This document shows positions 7,960-17,735 of a stretch of DNA of 64,000 nucleotides, piece by piece. Each line of letters begins with the position of its first letter. The first letter of the stretch is position 1. The stretch is from [Clostridium] fimetarium (GTDB lineage Bacteria; Bacillota; Clostridia; Lachnospirales; Lachnospiraceae), in NCBI RefSeq assembly GCF_900111235.1, contig NZ_FOJI01000017.1:1-64000 (forward strand), in the 5' to 3' direction. The notes beneath the pieces are model-generated. The model saw only the letters and a program-made list of their open reading frames with translations. It searched no databases and was not told the origin of the DNA. Position numbers and translations under genes: made by a program.

Positions 7960-9144
7960 ATGGGAAAGTATTATAGAGTATATGCAGATATTAATCTAGA
8001 TGCGATTGAAAAAAATGTGGAAGCACTATTGAGCACTACAAAACCTGGAACTAGGGCTATTGCAGTTGTTAAAGCTGACGGCTATGGTCATGGAGATGTA
8101 GCTGTTTCAAAGACAGTATATAATAAAGTATTTGGTTACGCTGTTGCAACAATTGACGAGGCTATTAATCTTAGAGAAAATGGTATTGATAAACCAATTC
8201 TTATTTTGGGATTTGTAAATCCAGATGACTATCCAAAGCTAATAGAGCATGATGTAGATGCAACAATATTTGATGTAGAAACAGCGACGATGCTATCAGA
8301 TGCTGCAGTAAAAACAGGAAAGAAATCATTATGTCATATAAAAGTAGATACAGGAATGAGAAGGATTGGATTAGAGCCTGATCAAACCGGTATTGAGATT
8401 CTTAGAAAGATAAAATCACTACCAATGCTAGATGCCAGAGGTATTTTCACTCATTTTGCGGCTGCTGATGAATTGGATAAAACATCTGCTCATATTCAGT
8501 TACAAAAGTTTAACACATTTGTTGACTGTCTTGAGAAGGAAGGGATTACATTTGAAATGAAACATTGTTCTAACAGTGCAGGTATCATTGATATGCCAGA
8601 AGCGAATATGGATTTGGTTCGACTCGGAATTTCAATGTATGGAATGTATCCATCCGATTTCGTAAATAAGAATAATGTAGATTTATTGCCAGCGTTAGAA
8701 CTTAAAAGCCATGTTACAATGGTAAAAGTAGTTGAGGAAAATCAAAAAGTGAGTTATGGAGGAACATTTGTAACTACAAGGCCTACAACACTTGCTACGG
8801 TTTCAATAGGATATGGTGACGGATATCCAAGAGCTCTTTCTTCAAAAGGTTATGCGTTAATCAATGGGCAAAAAGCGCCGATCGTAGGTAGAGTTTGCAT
8901 GGATCAGATGATGTTAGATGTAACAAATATTGGTGAAGTCCATAGAAATGATACAGTTACATTGATTGGAAGAGATGGAGATAATTATATTTCGGTTGAG
9001 GAAATAGCTGATTTAGCTGGAACGTTCAATTATGAGTTTGTCTGTGATTTAGGGAAGAGAATTCCAAGAAATTATTATTACAATGGTAAGTTTATTGGAA
9101 GCAGGGATTATTTCCATGAACAATGGACTTTAAAATTAGAGTAA
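7960..9144 (+). CDS. alr: Alanine racemase
   Basis: PLP enzyme interconverting L- and D-alanine for peptidoglycan. At 394 residues it has full length. The PLP lysine lies in VVKADGYGHG (Lys38), HFAAADELD follows mid-protein, and the C-terminal beta domain has the catalytic tyrosine region (SIGYGDGYPRAL) and GRVCMDQMMLDV. The start follows GAAAGGAT. It lies 28 bases after nnr, so the two are probably co-transcribed. The order before ndoA is a common Firmicutes arrangement. Confidence 0.96.
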   Translation: MGKYYRVYADINLDAIEKNVEALLSTTKPGTRAIAVVKADGYGHGDVAVSKTVYNKVFGYAVATIDEAINLRENGIDKPILILGFVNPDDYPKLIEHDVDATIFDVETATMLSDAAVKTGKKSLCHIKVDTGMRRIGLEPDQTGIEILRKIKSLPMLDARGIFTHFAAADELDKTSAHIQLQKFNTFVDCLEKEGITFEMKHCSNSAGIIDMPEANMDLVRLGISMYGMYPSDFVNKNNVDLLPALELKSHVTMVKVVEENQKVSYGGTFVTTRPTTLATVSIGYGDGYPRALSSKGYALINGQKAPIVGRVCMDQMMLDVTNIGEVHRNDTVTLIGRDGDNYISVEEIADLAGTFNYEFVCDLGKRIPRNYYYNGKFIGSRDYFHEQWTLKLE

Positions 9145-9255
9145 ATAAAATTTAATAAACATTTATATTAAATAACTGAATACACACCCGTAAGCTGGAA
9201 ATAATAATATTGAAGTGAATAGACTTCAAAAGCTATTTAATGGAGTGTGATTGAA

Positions 9256-9603
9256 TTGGTTATAAAAAGAGGGGACATATTTTATGCTGACTTAAGACCC
9301 GTAGTTGGCTCAGAACAAGGCGGCATCCGGCCGGTACTTATAATTCAAAATGATACTGGAAATAAGCACAGCCCAACTGTGATTTGTGCAGCGATAACGT
9401 CCAAAATGAATAAGGCAAAATTACCTACTCACGTAGAAATAGATTCTTTGAAATATGATATAGTAAAAGATTCCGTTATTTTACTTGAGCAATTACGTAC
9501 AATAGATAAAAAAAGGTTAAAAGATAAAGTATGCCATCTTGACAACGAAATAATTGGTCAAGTAAATAAAGCTTTGAAAATCAGTCTGGAAATGAATTTG
9601 TAG
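9256..9603 (+). CDS. ndoA: MazF-family mRNA interferase toxin (EndoA/NdoA type)
   Basis: Sequence-specific endoribonuclease of a type II toxin-antitoxin system. The 115-residue product matches Bacillus NdoA through [41 protein letters not shown] and [16 protein letters not shown] 9256 is preferred over GTG 9247: GGAG at 9242-9245 is 10 bases from the TTG but only one from the GTG, and the resulting start (MVIKRGD) aligns with the family. The usual partner antitoxin (NdoAI, ribbon-helix-helix) would lie in the 111 bases after alr; no frame for it is present. Confidence 0.92.
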   Translation: MVIKRGDIFYADLRPVVGSEQGGIRPVLIIQNDTGNKHSPTVICAAITSKMNKAKLPTHVEIDSLKYDIVKDSVILLEQLRTIDKKRLKDKVCHLDNEIIGQVNKALKISLEMNL

Positions 9604-9636
9604 AATGTTAAGTGAGATTTGAAACTTCAATACATA

Positions 9637-9666
9637 TTGACTGTGTAAGGCGATATATGGTATATT
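9637..9666 (+). promoter_or_regulatory. Probable promoter for the CBS-domain protein
   Basis: TTGACT (9637-9642) and TATATT (9661-9666) with an 18-base spacer, in the gap after ndoA. Confidence 0.5.
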
Positions 9667-9700
9667 TTAACTAAATTTAAAGTTATGAAAGGTGAACAAT

Positions 9701-11011
9701 ATGTATAAAGGGGATCCCACTCTCGGGATAGGCATTTTTTTAGTATTTATACTTATTAATGCGATTTTATATGGCTTTGGTGCAGCTATTCAAACGGTAA
9801 ATGAAAATGTAATAGAAGAAAGAGCGAGAGAAGGAGATAAAAAATCTCAAATACTTCTCAAGTGGATTGATAACCCTATGAAATTAATTAATTCAATTCA
9901 CATTGCGACAATTATTATGAATATGGTAGCAGGTGCTTATCTTATTCAAATGATTGTAGAAGGTGTAGAGAATGTTTTTGATATTGGTAATTACATATGG
10001 ATTTACTGGGTTATCATAATATTATTAATTATTACACTTGCAGTATTTGGTATATTTGTGCCCAAGAAGACAGCTACTAGAAATCCCGAAAGATTTGTGT
10101 ATACATTTTATGGTATCGTAATATTAATACTTACAATTGTATTTCCAATTACATATGTTATAACCAAGATTAGTAATGCAACAATAAAGTTATATGGTAT
10201 TGCTCCCTTTGATGGTGACGATAATGTTACAGAAGAAGAGATTATTACTATGGTAAATGAAGGTCATGAGCAAGGAGTTATTCTTGCAAGTGAAGCAGAG
10301 ATGATAACTAATATTTTTGAGTTTGGAGAAAAGGAAGCCCAAGATATTATGACTCGAAAAAATATTATTGCGATTGATGGTAATAATACTATAGATGAAA
10401 CATTCAGCATAATTATATATGAGAGTAATTCTAGATTTCCTGTGTATGATAGAGATATTGACAATATAGTTGGAGTTCTACATTTTAGAGATTTAATGAA
10501 AATCTATGCGGATTGTTCGAAGAGAGAAAAATCACTGATTGATTTGAAAGAGGAGCTTCTTTACGACGCGCACTTTATTCCCGAAACTCGTAATATTAAT
10601 GCTTTGTTTAAGGCGATGCAGTCTAAAAAAATTCATATGGCGATTGTAATAGATGAGTACGGACAGACGTCTGGAATCGTTACAATGGAAGACATATTAG
10701 AGGAAATCGTTGGAAACATTATGGATGAGCATGATGAAGAAGAACAGTTTATTACACATGAAGCGGATGGTTCATATATAATGGACGGTTCAACAATGCT
10801 TGACGATATTGAAGATATTCTAGACATTGAATTTGAAGATAAAGATTATGATACACTGAATGGATTTATGATATTTTACCTTGGGAAAATTCCAGAAGAA
10901 GGAGAATCTTTTGAAATTGAGTACTGTGGTTATGTGTTTACAATAATTAATGTCGAAAGCAAAATGATTAAGAAGGTTAATGTGAAAAAAATAGAAAACG
11001 ATATTGTATAG
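9701..11011 (+). CDS. CNNM/CorC-type membrane protein with CBS pair
   Basis: A 436-residue protein of the DUF21 - CBS - CorC_HlyC family (TlyC/YhdP-like), linked to Mg2+ or other cation efflux. The N-terminal third has about four membrane segments (LGIGIFLVFILINAILYG, then IATIIMNMV, a long WIYWVIIILLIITLAVF stretch and IVILILTIVFPITYVI). Two CBS motifs follow: DIMTRKNIIAIDG with FPVYD, and IHMAIVIDEYG with VTMEDILEEIVG. The acidic CorC domain is at the C-terminus. ATG 9701 has AAAGGTGA 6 bases upstream; the in-frame GTG at 9692 overlaps that site. Old 'haemolysin' labels are not supported here. Confidence 0.9.
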   Translation: MYKGDPTLGIGIFLVFILINAILYGFGAAIQTVNENVIEERAREGDKKSQILLKWIDNPMKLINSIHIATIIMNMVAGAYLIQMIVEGVENVFDIGNYIWIYWVIIILLIITLAVFGIFVPKKTATRNPERFVYTFYGIVILILTIVFPITYVITKISNATIKLYGIAPFDGDDNVTEEEIITMVNEGHEQGVILASEAEMITNIFEFGEKEAQDIMTRKNIIAIDGNNTIDETFSIIIYESNSRFPVYDRDIDNIVGVLHFRDLMKIYADCSKREKSLIDLKEELLYDAHFIPETRNINALFKAMQSKKIHMAIVIDEYGQTSGIVTMEDILEEIVGNIMDEHDEEEQFITHEADGSYIMDGSTMLDDIEDILDIEFEDKDYDTLNGFMIFYLGKIPEEGESFEIEYCGYVFTIINVESKMIKKVNVKKIENDIV

Positions 11012-11024
11012 GAATAAATAAAAT

Positions 11025-11732
11025 ATGGTGAATAAAATTGGTAATAAAGTTATTGGATTTTTTAAAAGACAAAAATATAACGACAATCCTAAGTCATATG
11101 CATATGCGCTAAGTGCCTACAAGCTTATATGGTTATTTGCGATAGGATCATTTGCAGGTTACTTGATAGAAACCGGATGGTACTATATGATTAGAGGCCA
11201 TTTTGTTAATAGACAAGGCCTTGTACTTGGTCCATTTAGCCCTATATACGGAGTAGCAGTAGTTGGATTGACTTTGATATTTTATAGAATTAGACATATT
11301 AATGCATTGTATATTGTTTTTTTGATCGGAATTAGTGGAGGAGTTTTTGAATATATTTGTTCAATTCTTCAAGAGAACATACTAGGTACAAAATCGTGGG
11401 ATTATAGTAATATGCCTTTTAATTTCAATGGAAGAACTAGTGTCAAATTTATGATAATTTGGGGTATATTAGGAATGATATTTATTAGGAATACATATCC
11501 TTTTTTAAGTAGATATATAGAAAAGATTTCAGGCGATATAGGAAAAATATTGGCAATCGCAATTGTTGTTTTTATGTTATTTGATTGCATCTTCTCGCTT
11601 GGAGCAACAGTGAGACAAAAAGATAGAAGAAATGGAATTCCGGCTGCTAATGCAGTAGAACATTTTTTTGACAGCTATTATACAGATCAAAAATTAGCGA
11701 AAATCTATACAGAAATTAGAATTGTAAATTAA
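11025..11732 (+). CDS. Putative ABC-transporter permease-like membrane protein (CmpB / PF06541 type)
   Basis: A 235-residue polytopic protein matching the PF06541 pattern: YKLIWLFAIGSFAGYLIETGWY, then NRQGLVLGPFSPIYG, then GGVFEYICSILQENILGTKSWDYS near residue 105-130. About five or six membrane segments. Proteins of this group are called permeases by annotation tradition, but no partner ATPase is adjacent and the substrate is unknown. It starts 13 bases after the CBS protein stop, so it is probably in the same operon. Confidence 0.8.
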   Translation: MVNKIGNKVIGFFKRQKYNDNPKSYAYALSAYKLIWLFAIGSFAGYLIETGWYYMIRGHFVNRQGLVLGPFSPIYGVAVVGLTLIFYRIRHINALYIVFLIGISGGVFEYICSILQENILGTKSWDYSNMPFNFNGRTSVKFMIIWGILGMIFIRNTYPFLSRYIEKISGDIGKILAIAIVVFMLFDCIFSLGATVRQKDRRNGIPAANAVEHFFDSYYTDQKLAKIYTEIRIVN

Positions 11733-11766
11733 TGAAAAAACATATTACGGAAATGGAGAAAAAAAC

Positions 11767-13047
11767 ATGAATAACTATAGTATTGAAACAAAGTGTATAC
11801 AAAGTGGTTGGCAACCAAAGAATGGCGAGCCTAGAGTCCTTCCAATATACCAAAGTACAACATTTAAATATGACACAAGTGAACAGATGGGAGCATTATT
11901 TGATTTAGAGGAATCAGGATATTTTTATTCTAGATTGCAGAATCCAACAAATGATATTGTTGCCAGTAAAATCTGTGACTTGGAAGGTGGCGTAGCAGCT
12001 ATGCTTTTGTCATCAGGTCAGGCTGCAACCTTTTATGCTGTATTTAATATTTGTGAAGCTGGAGAACATATTGTAAGCGCTTCAACAATTTATGGCGGAA
12101 CTTTTAATCTTTTCAGTGTGACAATGAAGAAGCTTGGAATTGAGTGTACATTTGTTGATCCGGATGCATCGGAAGAAGAAATCCAGAAAGCTTTTAGACC
12201 AAATACAAGAGTCCTTTTTGGCGAGACAGTCGCAAATCCAGCACTTGTTGTGCTTGACATTGAGAAGTTTGCTAATATTGCACATAAAAACAACGTTCCA
12301 TTGATTGTTGATAATACATTTGCAACTCCAATTAATTGCAGACCATTTGAATGGGGTGCTGATATTATCACACATTCTACAACAAAATATATGGATGGAC
12401 ATGCAGTTTCACTTGGAGGCTGCATTGTTGACAGTGGTAATTTTGATTGGGCAAAATACGGTGACAAATATCATGGACTTACTACTCCAGATGATTCTTA
12501 TCATGGAATTGTCTATGCCGAAAAATTTGGAAAAGGTGCATATATTACAAAAGCGACAGTTCAACTTATGAGAGATCTAGGTTCAATGCAGTCACCTAAT
12601 AACGCTTTTTTATTAAATCTTGGACTTGAAACACTACATCTTAGAGTAAAACAACATTGTTTTAATGCTCAAGAGGTTGCAAAATATCTCGAATCCAATG
12701 ATAAAGTTGCATGGGTTAATTATGCTGGACTAGAGGGAAATAAATACCATGAATTAGCTAAGAAATATATGCCGAATGGTACCTGCGGTGTCATTTCATT
12801 TGGCCTTAAGGGTGGTAGAAATATAGCTACTAAGTTTATGGATGGGCTGAAACTTGCAGCAATCGTTACGCATGTTGCGGATGCTAGAACTTCAGTACTT
12901 CATCCAGCAAGTCATACACATAGACAAATGACAGATGAACAACTAATTGAAGCAGGGGTTCAACCTGATCTTATCAGATTTTCAGTTGGGATTGAAAATG
13001 TTAATGATATTATTGCAGACATTGAACAAGCATTAAAAGCAATATAA
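11767..13047 (+). CDS. metY: O-acetylhomoserine sulfhydrylase
   Basis: PLP-dependent enzyme making homocysteine from O-acetylhomoserine and sulfide, feeding MetH encoded at 1148. The 426-residue length and the long insert after the PLP lysine (THSTTKYMDGH) are typical of the MetY subgroup rather than MetB/MetC. Other marks are YSRLQNPTND, LLSSGQAATFYA, and the C-terminal SVGIENVNDIIADIEQAL. The start follows AAATGGAG. No SAM riboswitch fits into the 34-base upstream gap. Confidence 0.93.
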   Translation: MNNYSIETKCIQSGWQPKNGEPRVLPIYQSTTFKYDTSEQMGALFDLEESGYFYSRLQNPTNDIVASKICDLEGGVAAMLLSSGQAATFYAVFNICEAGEHIVSASTIYGGTFNLFSVTMKKLGIECTFVDPDASEEEIQKAFRPNTRVLFGETVANPALVVLDIEKFANIAHKNNVPLIVDNTFATPINCRPFEWGADIITHSTTKYMDGHAVSLGGCIVDSGNFDWAKYGDKYHGLTTPDDSYHGIVYAEKFGKGAYITKATVQLMRDLGSMQSPNNAFLLNLGLETLHLRVKQHCFNAQEVAKYLESNDKVAWVNYAGLEGNKYHELAKKYMPNGTCGVISFGLKGGRNIATKFMDGLKLAAIVTHVADARTSVLHPASHTHRQMTDEQLIEAGVQPDLIRFSVGIENVNDIIADIEQALKAI

Positions 13048-13094
13048 AAAGTACTATTCACGTAAGTTTTAGCTATTATGTAAAGGGGAAACAT

Positions 13095-13391
13095 ATGGCA
13101 ATAATTGATCTAGAATATGACACGAATGGTTTAGTCTGTGGAAGACTAACGATTGGAAAAGATAATATCATTGTAATTGCAGACGAAGCCGTATACCAAT
13201 TTTTCGGAAATGGATCACTTTATCCTGTTGATAAACTTGTTTATGAGGAGGATAGAGTGTCCTTTTTGAATTTGTCTCAAAATCGTGATAATAAGGATTC
13301 TATAATTATACGTTTCAAAAGATCGGATGGGGTGTATCGATGGTGTGTCGCTTTTGCAGTTAATAGAAATTTAGTAGTTAACGAACAGTAA
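13095..13391 (+). CDS. Short PAS-like fragment, probably the remnant of a sensor protein
   Basis: A 98-residue open frame with a good start (AAAGGGG before ATG). The C-terminal half (EEDRVSFLNLS, then IIIRFKRSDGVYRWCVAF) has the spacing of a PAS_3 domain, where a -Glu-Asp-Arg- helix is followed by a DGxYRW strand. PAS domains are normally fused to an output domain; none is present, and downstream sequence still reads as pieces of a GAF domain. It could be a functional small protein, but decay of a larger gene looks likelier. Confidence 0.5.
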   Translation: MAIIDLEYDTNGLVCGRLTIGKDNIIVIADEAVYQFFGNGSLYPVDKLVYEEDRVSFLNLSQNRDNKDSIIIRFKRSDGVYRWCVAFAVNRNLVVNEQ

Positions 13392-13449
13392 GATTATATC
13401 AAATTCAAGTTACATATATGAACAAAATTATCTGGAATTATTCGATTAA

Positions 13450-13694
13450 TATGGAATCAATACGATTAATAATGTTGAAAAATTAGCGGTTGATTATACT
13501 TATTCTTATAAGTTATGGAAAAATAGTGAGATTTGCTCTTCTTTGCAAATTTTAATAAAAGACAAAAATGATATGAGGGGATGATTTCATTTGATATCTT
13601 AGGTAAAATAAGAAGAAAATGGAGTGAGGTTGATATCTCAATTCTGTATATGATTGCAAAAACATTAGGTAAAGTAATTATTTGTGACATATAG
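13450..13694 (+). pseudogene. Frameshifted GAF-domain remnant
   Basis: One frame (about 13450-13580) reads NNVEKLAVDYTYSYKLW and then LQILIKDKNDMRG before a stop; a second frame from 13581 continues MISFDILGKIRRKWSEVD and ILYMIAKTLGKVI. Joined, this has the look of a GAF domain end (…G-x-I-S-x-D … RKWSEVDI-x-L-x-x-IA). With the PAS-like frame at 13095 it suggests a broken PAS-GAF sensor gene. No output domain remains before rubrerythrin. Confidence 0.45.
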
Positions 13695-13729
13695 ATATTG
13701 AAATAGTAATAATTTTTATGCTCGTTTAC

Positions 13730-13755
13730 TATAATATAATTATAGTTATATTATA
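13730..13755. promoter_or_regulatory. Near-perfect 26-bp palindrome upstream of rubrerythrin
   Basis: The sequence from TATAATATAA at 13730 to TTATATTATA at 13755 is self-complementary except at one symmetric position pair. It overlaps TATAAT-like -10 elements and ends 16 bases before the rubrerythrin start. Its composition is like PerR/Fur boxes (TTATAAT-type half-sites), and clostridial rubrerythrins are often PerR controlled. Assignment to PerR is inference. Confidence 0.45.
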
Positions 13756-13771
13756 AATGGAGTTAATGTTA

Positions 13772-14314
13772 ATGAATCGATTTGAGGGAACAAAAACAGA
13801 AGAGAATTTACGTGAGGCATTTTCAGCTGAATCACAGGCAGCTATTAAATATACGTTTTTCGCTGAAAGTGCAAGAATTGATGGGTATGAACAGATGGGT
13901 AATATTTTTGATGATACAGCTCATAACGAACAAGAGCACGGTAGGATTTGGTATAAATTACTGAATAATGGTAGAATTGGTGATACTGAGGATAATCTTA
14001 AACTAGCAATTGCTGCAGAACGGTACGAATGGACGAATATGTACAAGAAATTTGCTGACGAGGCTAAGAAAGATGGATTTGATTCAGTTGCTAAATTATT
14101 TGATGAAGTAGGCACTATTGAAGCGATTCACGAAGCGCGTTTTCAAAAATTACTTGATAATATTGAAGATGGAACTGTGTTTACAAAAGAGGGTGGCGTA
14201 AAATGGCAATGTATAAATTGTGGGTTTGTCTACGTTGGAAAAGAAGCACCACTAGTTTGCCCGGTATGTGCATACCCACAGGGATTCTACCAGGTAAAAT
14301 GCGAAAATTACTAG
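13772..14314 (+). CDS. rbr: Rubrerythrin
   Basis: Non-haem di-iron peroxidase that reduces H2O2 in anaerobes using electrons from rubredoxin or NADH oxidoreductases. The four-helix diiron domain shows EENLREAFSAESQA, DTAHNEQEHG and EVGTIEAIHEARF; the C-terminal rubredoxin domain has CINCG and CPVC. The protein is 180 residues. ATG 13772 is preferred to ATG 13757: GGAG lies 9 bases before it and the sequence then begins like other rubrerythrins. A palindrome immediately upstream suggests peroxide-responsive control. Confidence 0.93.
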   Translation: MNRFEGTKTEENLREAFSAESQAAIKYTFFAESARIDGYEQMGNIFDDTAHNEQEHGRIWYKLLNNGRIGDTEDNLKLAIAAERYEWTNMYKKFADEAKKDGFDSVAKLFDEVGTIEAIHEARFQKLLDNIEDGTVFTKEGGVKWQCINCGFVYVGKEAPLVCPVCAYPQGFYQVKCENY

Positions 14315-14336
14315 GTGTTTATGGAGAAATGAACGA

Positions 14337-15083
14337 ATGACTAAGAAAGTAATGAAAATTATATTTGTTGTATTTATATGGCTTTCTATATGGCAGTTTA
14401 TAAGTTATTTAACAGGACTTGAATTAATTATCGCAAGTCCTGTTAAAGTATTTATAAGCTTCTTTTCATTATTAAAGACACAGCTGTTTTATAAATGTAT
14501 GATAAATAGTTTCGTTAAGATAATTTTAGGATTTATGATTGCATTTGTAACAGGTATTATTTTTGCTACGGCAGCTCATCAGTTCCAATTTATAAAAGAA
14601 TTTCTGTCTCCACTTATTTATCTTACGAAAGCATTGCCGGTGGTGTCATTTATTATATTACTTTTAATATGGGCTGGATCTAAAAATCTATCAGTCTTAA
14701 TTTCATTTATAGTTGTATTTCCGATGATCTATATAGGAACGCTGGAAGGCTTCAATAATTTGGACATTAAATTACTAGAAATGTCAAAAGTATTTCGAAT
14801 GGGATGGCTTAAAAAGGCTAGGTATATCTATGCGCCTGAGATATTTCCATATATTATCTCAAATTGCAAAATAGCTTTGGGAATGTGCTGGAAAGCGGGA
14901 ATATCGGCAGAGGTCATTGGACTGCCCTCGAAATCGATTGGTGAGCAGATGTATCTGTCGAAATTGTACTTAATGACGGATGATTTGCTGGCATGGAGTA
15001 TTGCAATCATAATTGTCAGTGTGATATTTGAAAAACTCTTTTTAATAATATTAAATGGTATTAGAAAGGGGTTGGAAAATTAA
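14337..15083 (+). CDS. ABC transporter permease, nitrate/sulfonate/taurine type
   Basis: A 248-residue inner-membrane component of the SsuC/TauC class. About six membrane segments; the EAA-like cytoplasmic loop is LEMSKVFRMGWLKKARYIYAPEIFPYI near residues 142-168, and AEVIGLPSKSIGEQMY is the conserved segment before the last helices. It pairs with the ATPase encoded 1 base downstream. No substrate-binding protein gene is adjacent, so the substrate cannot be inferred. Confidence 0.88.
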   Translation: MTKKVMKIIFVVFIWLSIWQFISYLTGLELIIASPVKVFISFFSLLKTQLFYKCMINSFVKIILGFMIAFVTGIIFATAAHQFQFIKEFLSPLIYLTKALPVVSFIILLLIWAGSKNLSVLISFIVVFPMIYIGTLEGFNNLDIKLLEMSKVFRMGWLKKARYIYAPEIFPYIISNCKIALGMCWKAGISAEVIGLPSKSIGEQMYLSKLYLMTDDLLAWSIAIIIVSVIFEKLFLIILNGIRKGLEN

Positions 15084-15084
15084 G

Positions 15085-15687
15085 ATGGTAGACAAGCTGA
15101 AAAATAAAATTGAAATTGAAAAATTATGTAAAAGTTATGGTAATAATCATGTGCTTAATTCAATTAGTTTTGAATTTGAAGCAGGAAAAATAAGCTGTTT
15201 AATGGGCGAGTCGGGAATTGGAAAGACAACATTGCTGAAAGTTCTGATGGGACTTGAAAAAAAAGATAGTGGTTTTGTTAGAGGAATTGATGAAGATACA
15301 AATATTTCAGCGATATTTCAAGAAGAGAGACTTTGCGATAATTTGACTACTTTAGGCAATATTTTAATGGTATGCGATAAAACAATATCAAAAGATACGA
15401 TTAAAAAACAGCTATCAATGGTACTGCCAGAAAATGTTGCTTTAAAGAAAGTTTCACTACTAAGTGGGGGTATGCGTCAACGAGTTGCTATCGTTAGAGC
15501 GATGATTGTGAGCTCTGATATTGTATTGATGGATGAACCATTTAAAGGGTTGGATGTAGATACGAAGAAGGTAGTAATTGACTATATTAAAGCAAACCAG
15601 AGAGACCGAACGGTGCTAGTTGTTACGCACAATATTGATGATGCTACGATGCTTGAGGCACCCATTTGTATATTGACAAAGCAGTGA
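15085..15687 (+). CDS. ABC transporter ATPase, SsuB/TauB type
   Basis: A 200-residue nucleotide-binding subunit for the permease just upstream. Seen: Walker A GESGIGKTT (residues about 38-46), signature LLSGGMRQR (about 129-137), Walker B IVLMDEP and the switch His in VVTHNIDD. It is somewhat shorter than the usual 240-260 residues, ending soon after the His loop. The start is the ATG 1 base after the permease stop; upstream in-frame codons from 15055 lie within the permease. Confidence 0.9.
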   Translation: MVDKLKNKIEIEKLCKSYGNNHVLNSISFEFEAGKISCLMGESGIGKTTLLKVLMGLEKKDSGFVRGIDEDTNISAIFQEERLCDNLTTLGNILMVCDKTISKDTIKKQLSMVLPENVALKKVSLLSGGMRQRVAIVRAMIVSSDIVLMDEPFKGLDVDTKKVVIDYIKANQRDRTVLVVTHNIDDATMLEAPICILTKQ

Positions 15688-15802
15688 CTAATTGCTACAA
15701 TTAAAAAAGTGGCGATTTTATAGATATTATATAAATAGTTCGTGAAAAATTAATTATAGGTTGTCGCTATTTTAGTGATTACTGGAAAGGCAGGAAGTGT
15801 TT

Positions 15803-16294
15803 ATGAGACAAGCAGTTTTATCTATTCTTGTGGATAATTCATCTGGTGTTTTAAGCCGCGTTGCTGGATTGTTTAGTAGAAGAGGGTATAATATAGACAG
15901 TCTTACAGTTGGTATAACACAGGATCCTAAATATTCGCGAATGACAGTTGCAGTGTCTGGTGACGACGATGTTTTAGATCAAATTCAAAAACAACTTTTA
16001 AAACTTACGGATGTTAGGGAGGTATTTGAATTACCGGGTGATGCATCAGTTTGTAGAGAATTAATTTTAGTAAAAGTGTTTGCATCTGAAAAAGACAGAC
16101 AGACAATTATAGCAATTGCAGATATTTTTAGAGCAAAGATTGTGGATGTTTCAAAAGAATCAATGATTATGGAACTTACTGGTAATCAAATAAAATTGAA
16201 TGCATTTACAGAATTACTTGATGGTTTTAAAATTACAGAGATTGCAAGAACCGGCTTGACTGGCTTAGCAAGAGGAGCTGCAAATTTAAAATAA
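15803..16294 (+). CDS. ilvH: Acetolactate synthase small (regulatory) subunit
   Basis: Regulatory subunit that stimulates acetolactate synthase and mediates valine feedback. The 163-residue product has an N-terminal ACT domain (LSILVDNSSGVLSRVAGLFSR and NIDSLTVG) and the C-terminal ALS_SS_C domain. ATG 15803 follows AGGAAG. The catalytic subunit ilvB is not next to it; the next gene, 27 bases on, is ilvC. Confidence 0.93.
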   Translation: MRQAVLSILVDNSSGVLSRVAGLFSRRGYNIDSLTVGITQDPKYSRMTVAVSGDDDVLDQIQKQLLKLTDVREVFELPGDASVCRELILVKVFASEKDRQTIIAIADIFRAKIVDVSKESMIMELTGNQIKLNAFTELLDGFKITEIARTGLTGLARGAANLK

Positions 16295-17492
<1,198 letters not shown>

Positions 17493-17735
17493 TCCCCGTC
17501 CCCTCACAATCTTTTCCCTTTCCCCTCATAAATCCCATATCACAAACCCGTCCGCTAGGTCCACCTATCTCCGCCTATAAGCAATAAGCGCCGCCCATAT
17601 ACCCTTTCCCCAAAATTGGAAATCACAGGTCCATTCCCCCCAAAAAAACTAACAAACCCTAAAATATTCCCTATATCATTCCCCCCTCATTTCGTTATAT
17701 AATAAACCTAATATTATATATAAGCGGGGTGTCTT
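17493..17735. other. C-rich intergenic tract before the MerR gene
   Basis: About 200 bases with many CCC/CCCC runs and very few G, unlike the purine-rich + strand elsewhere. No gene is seen. The minus strand has closely spaced GGG/GGGG runs. The last 35 bases turn AT-rich (TATATAATAA…TATATATAAG) and probably hold the MerR gene promoter. Confidence 0.6.

Noticed and set aside
9701-11011. Haemolysin
   Set aside because: The domain order is that of CNNM/CorC cation transporters; the haemolysin label is historical.
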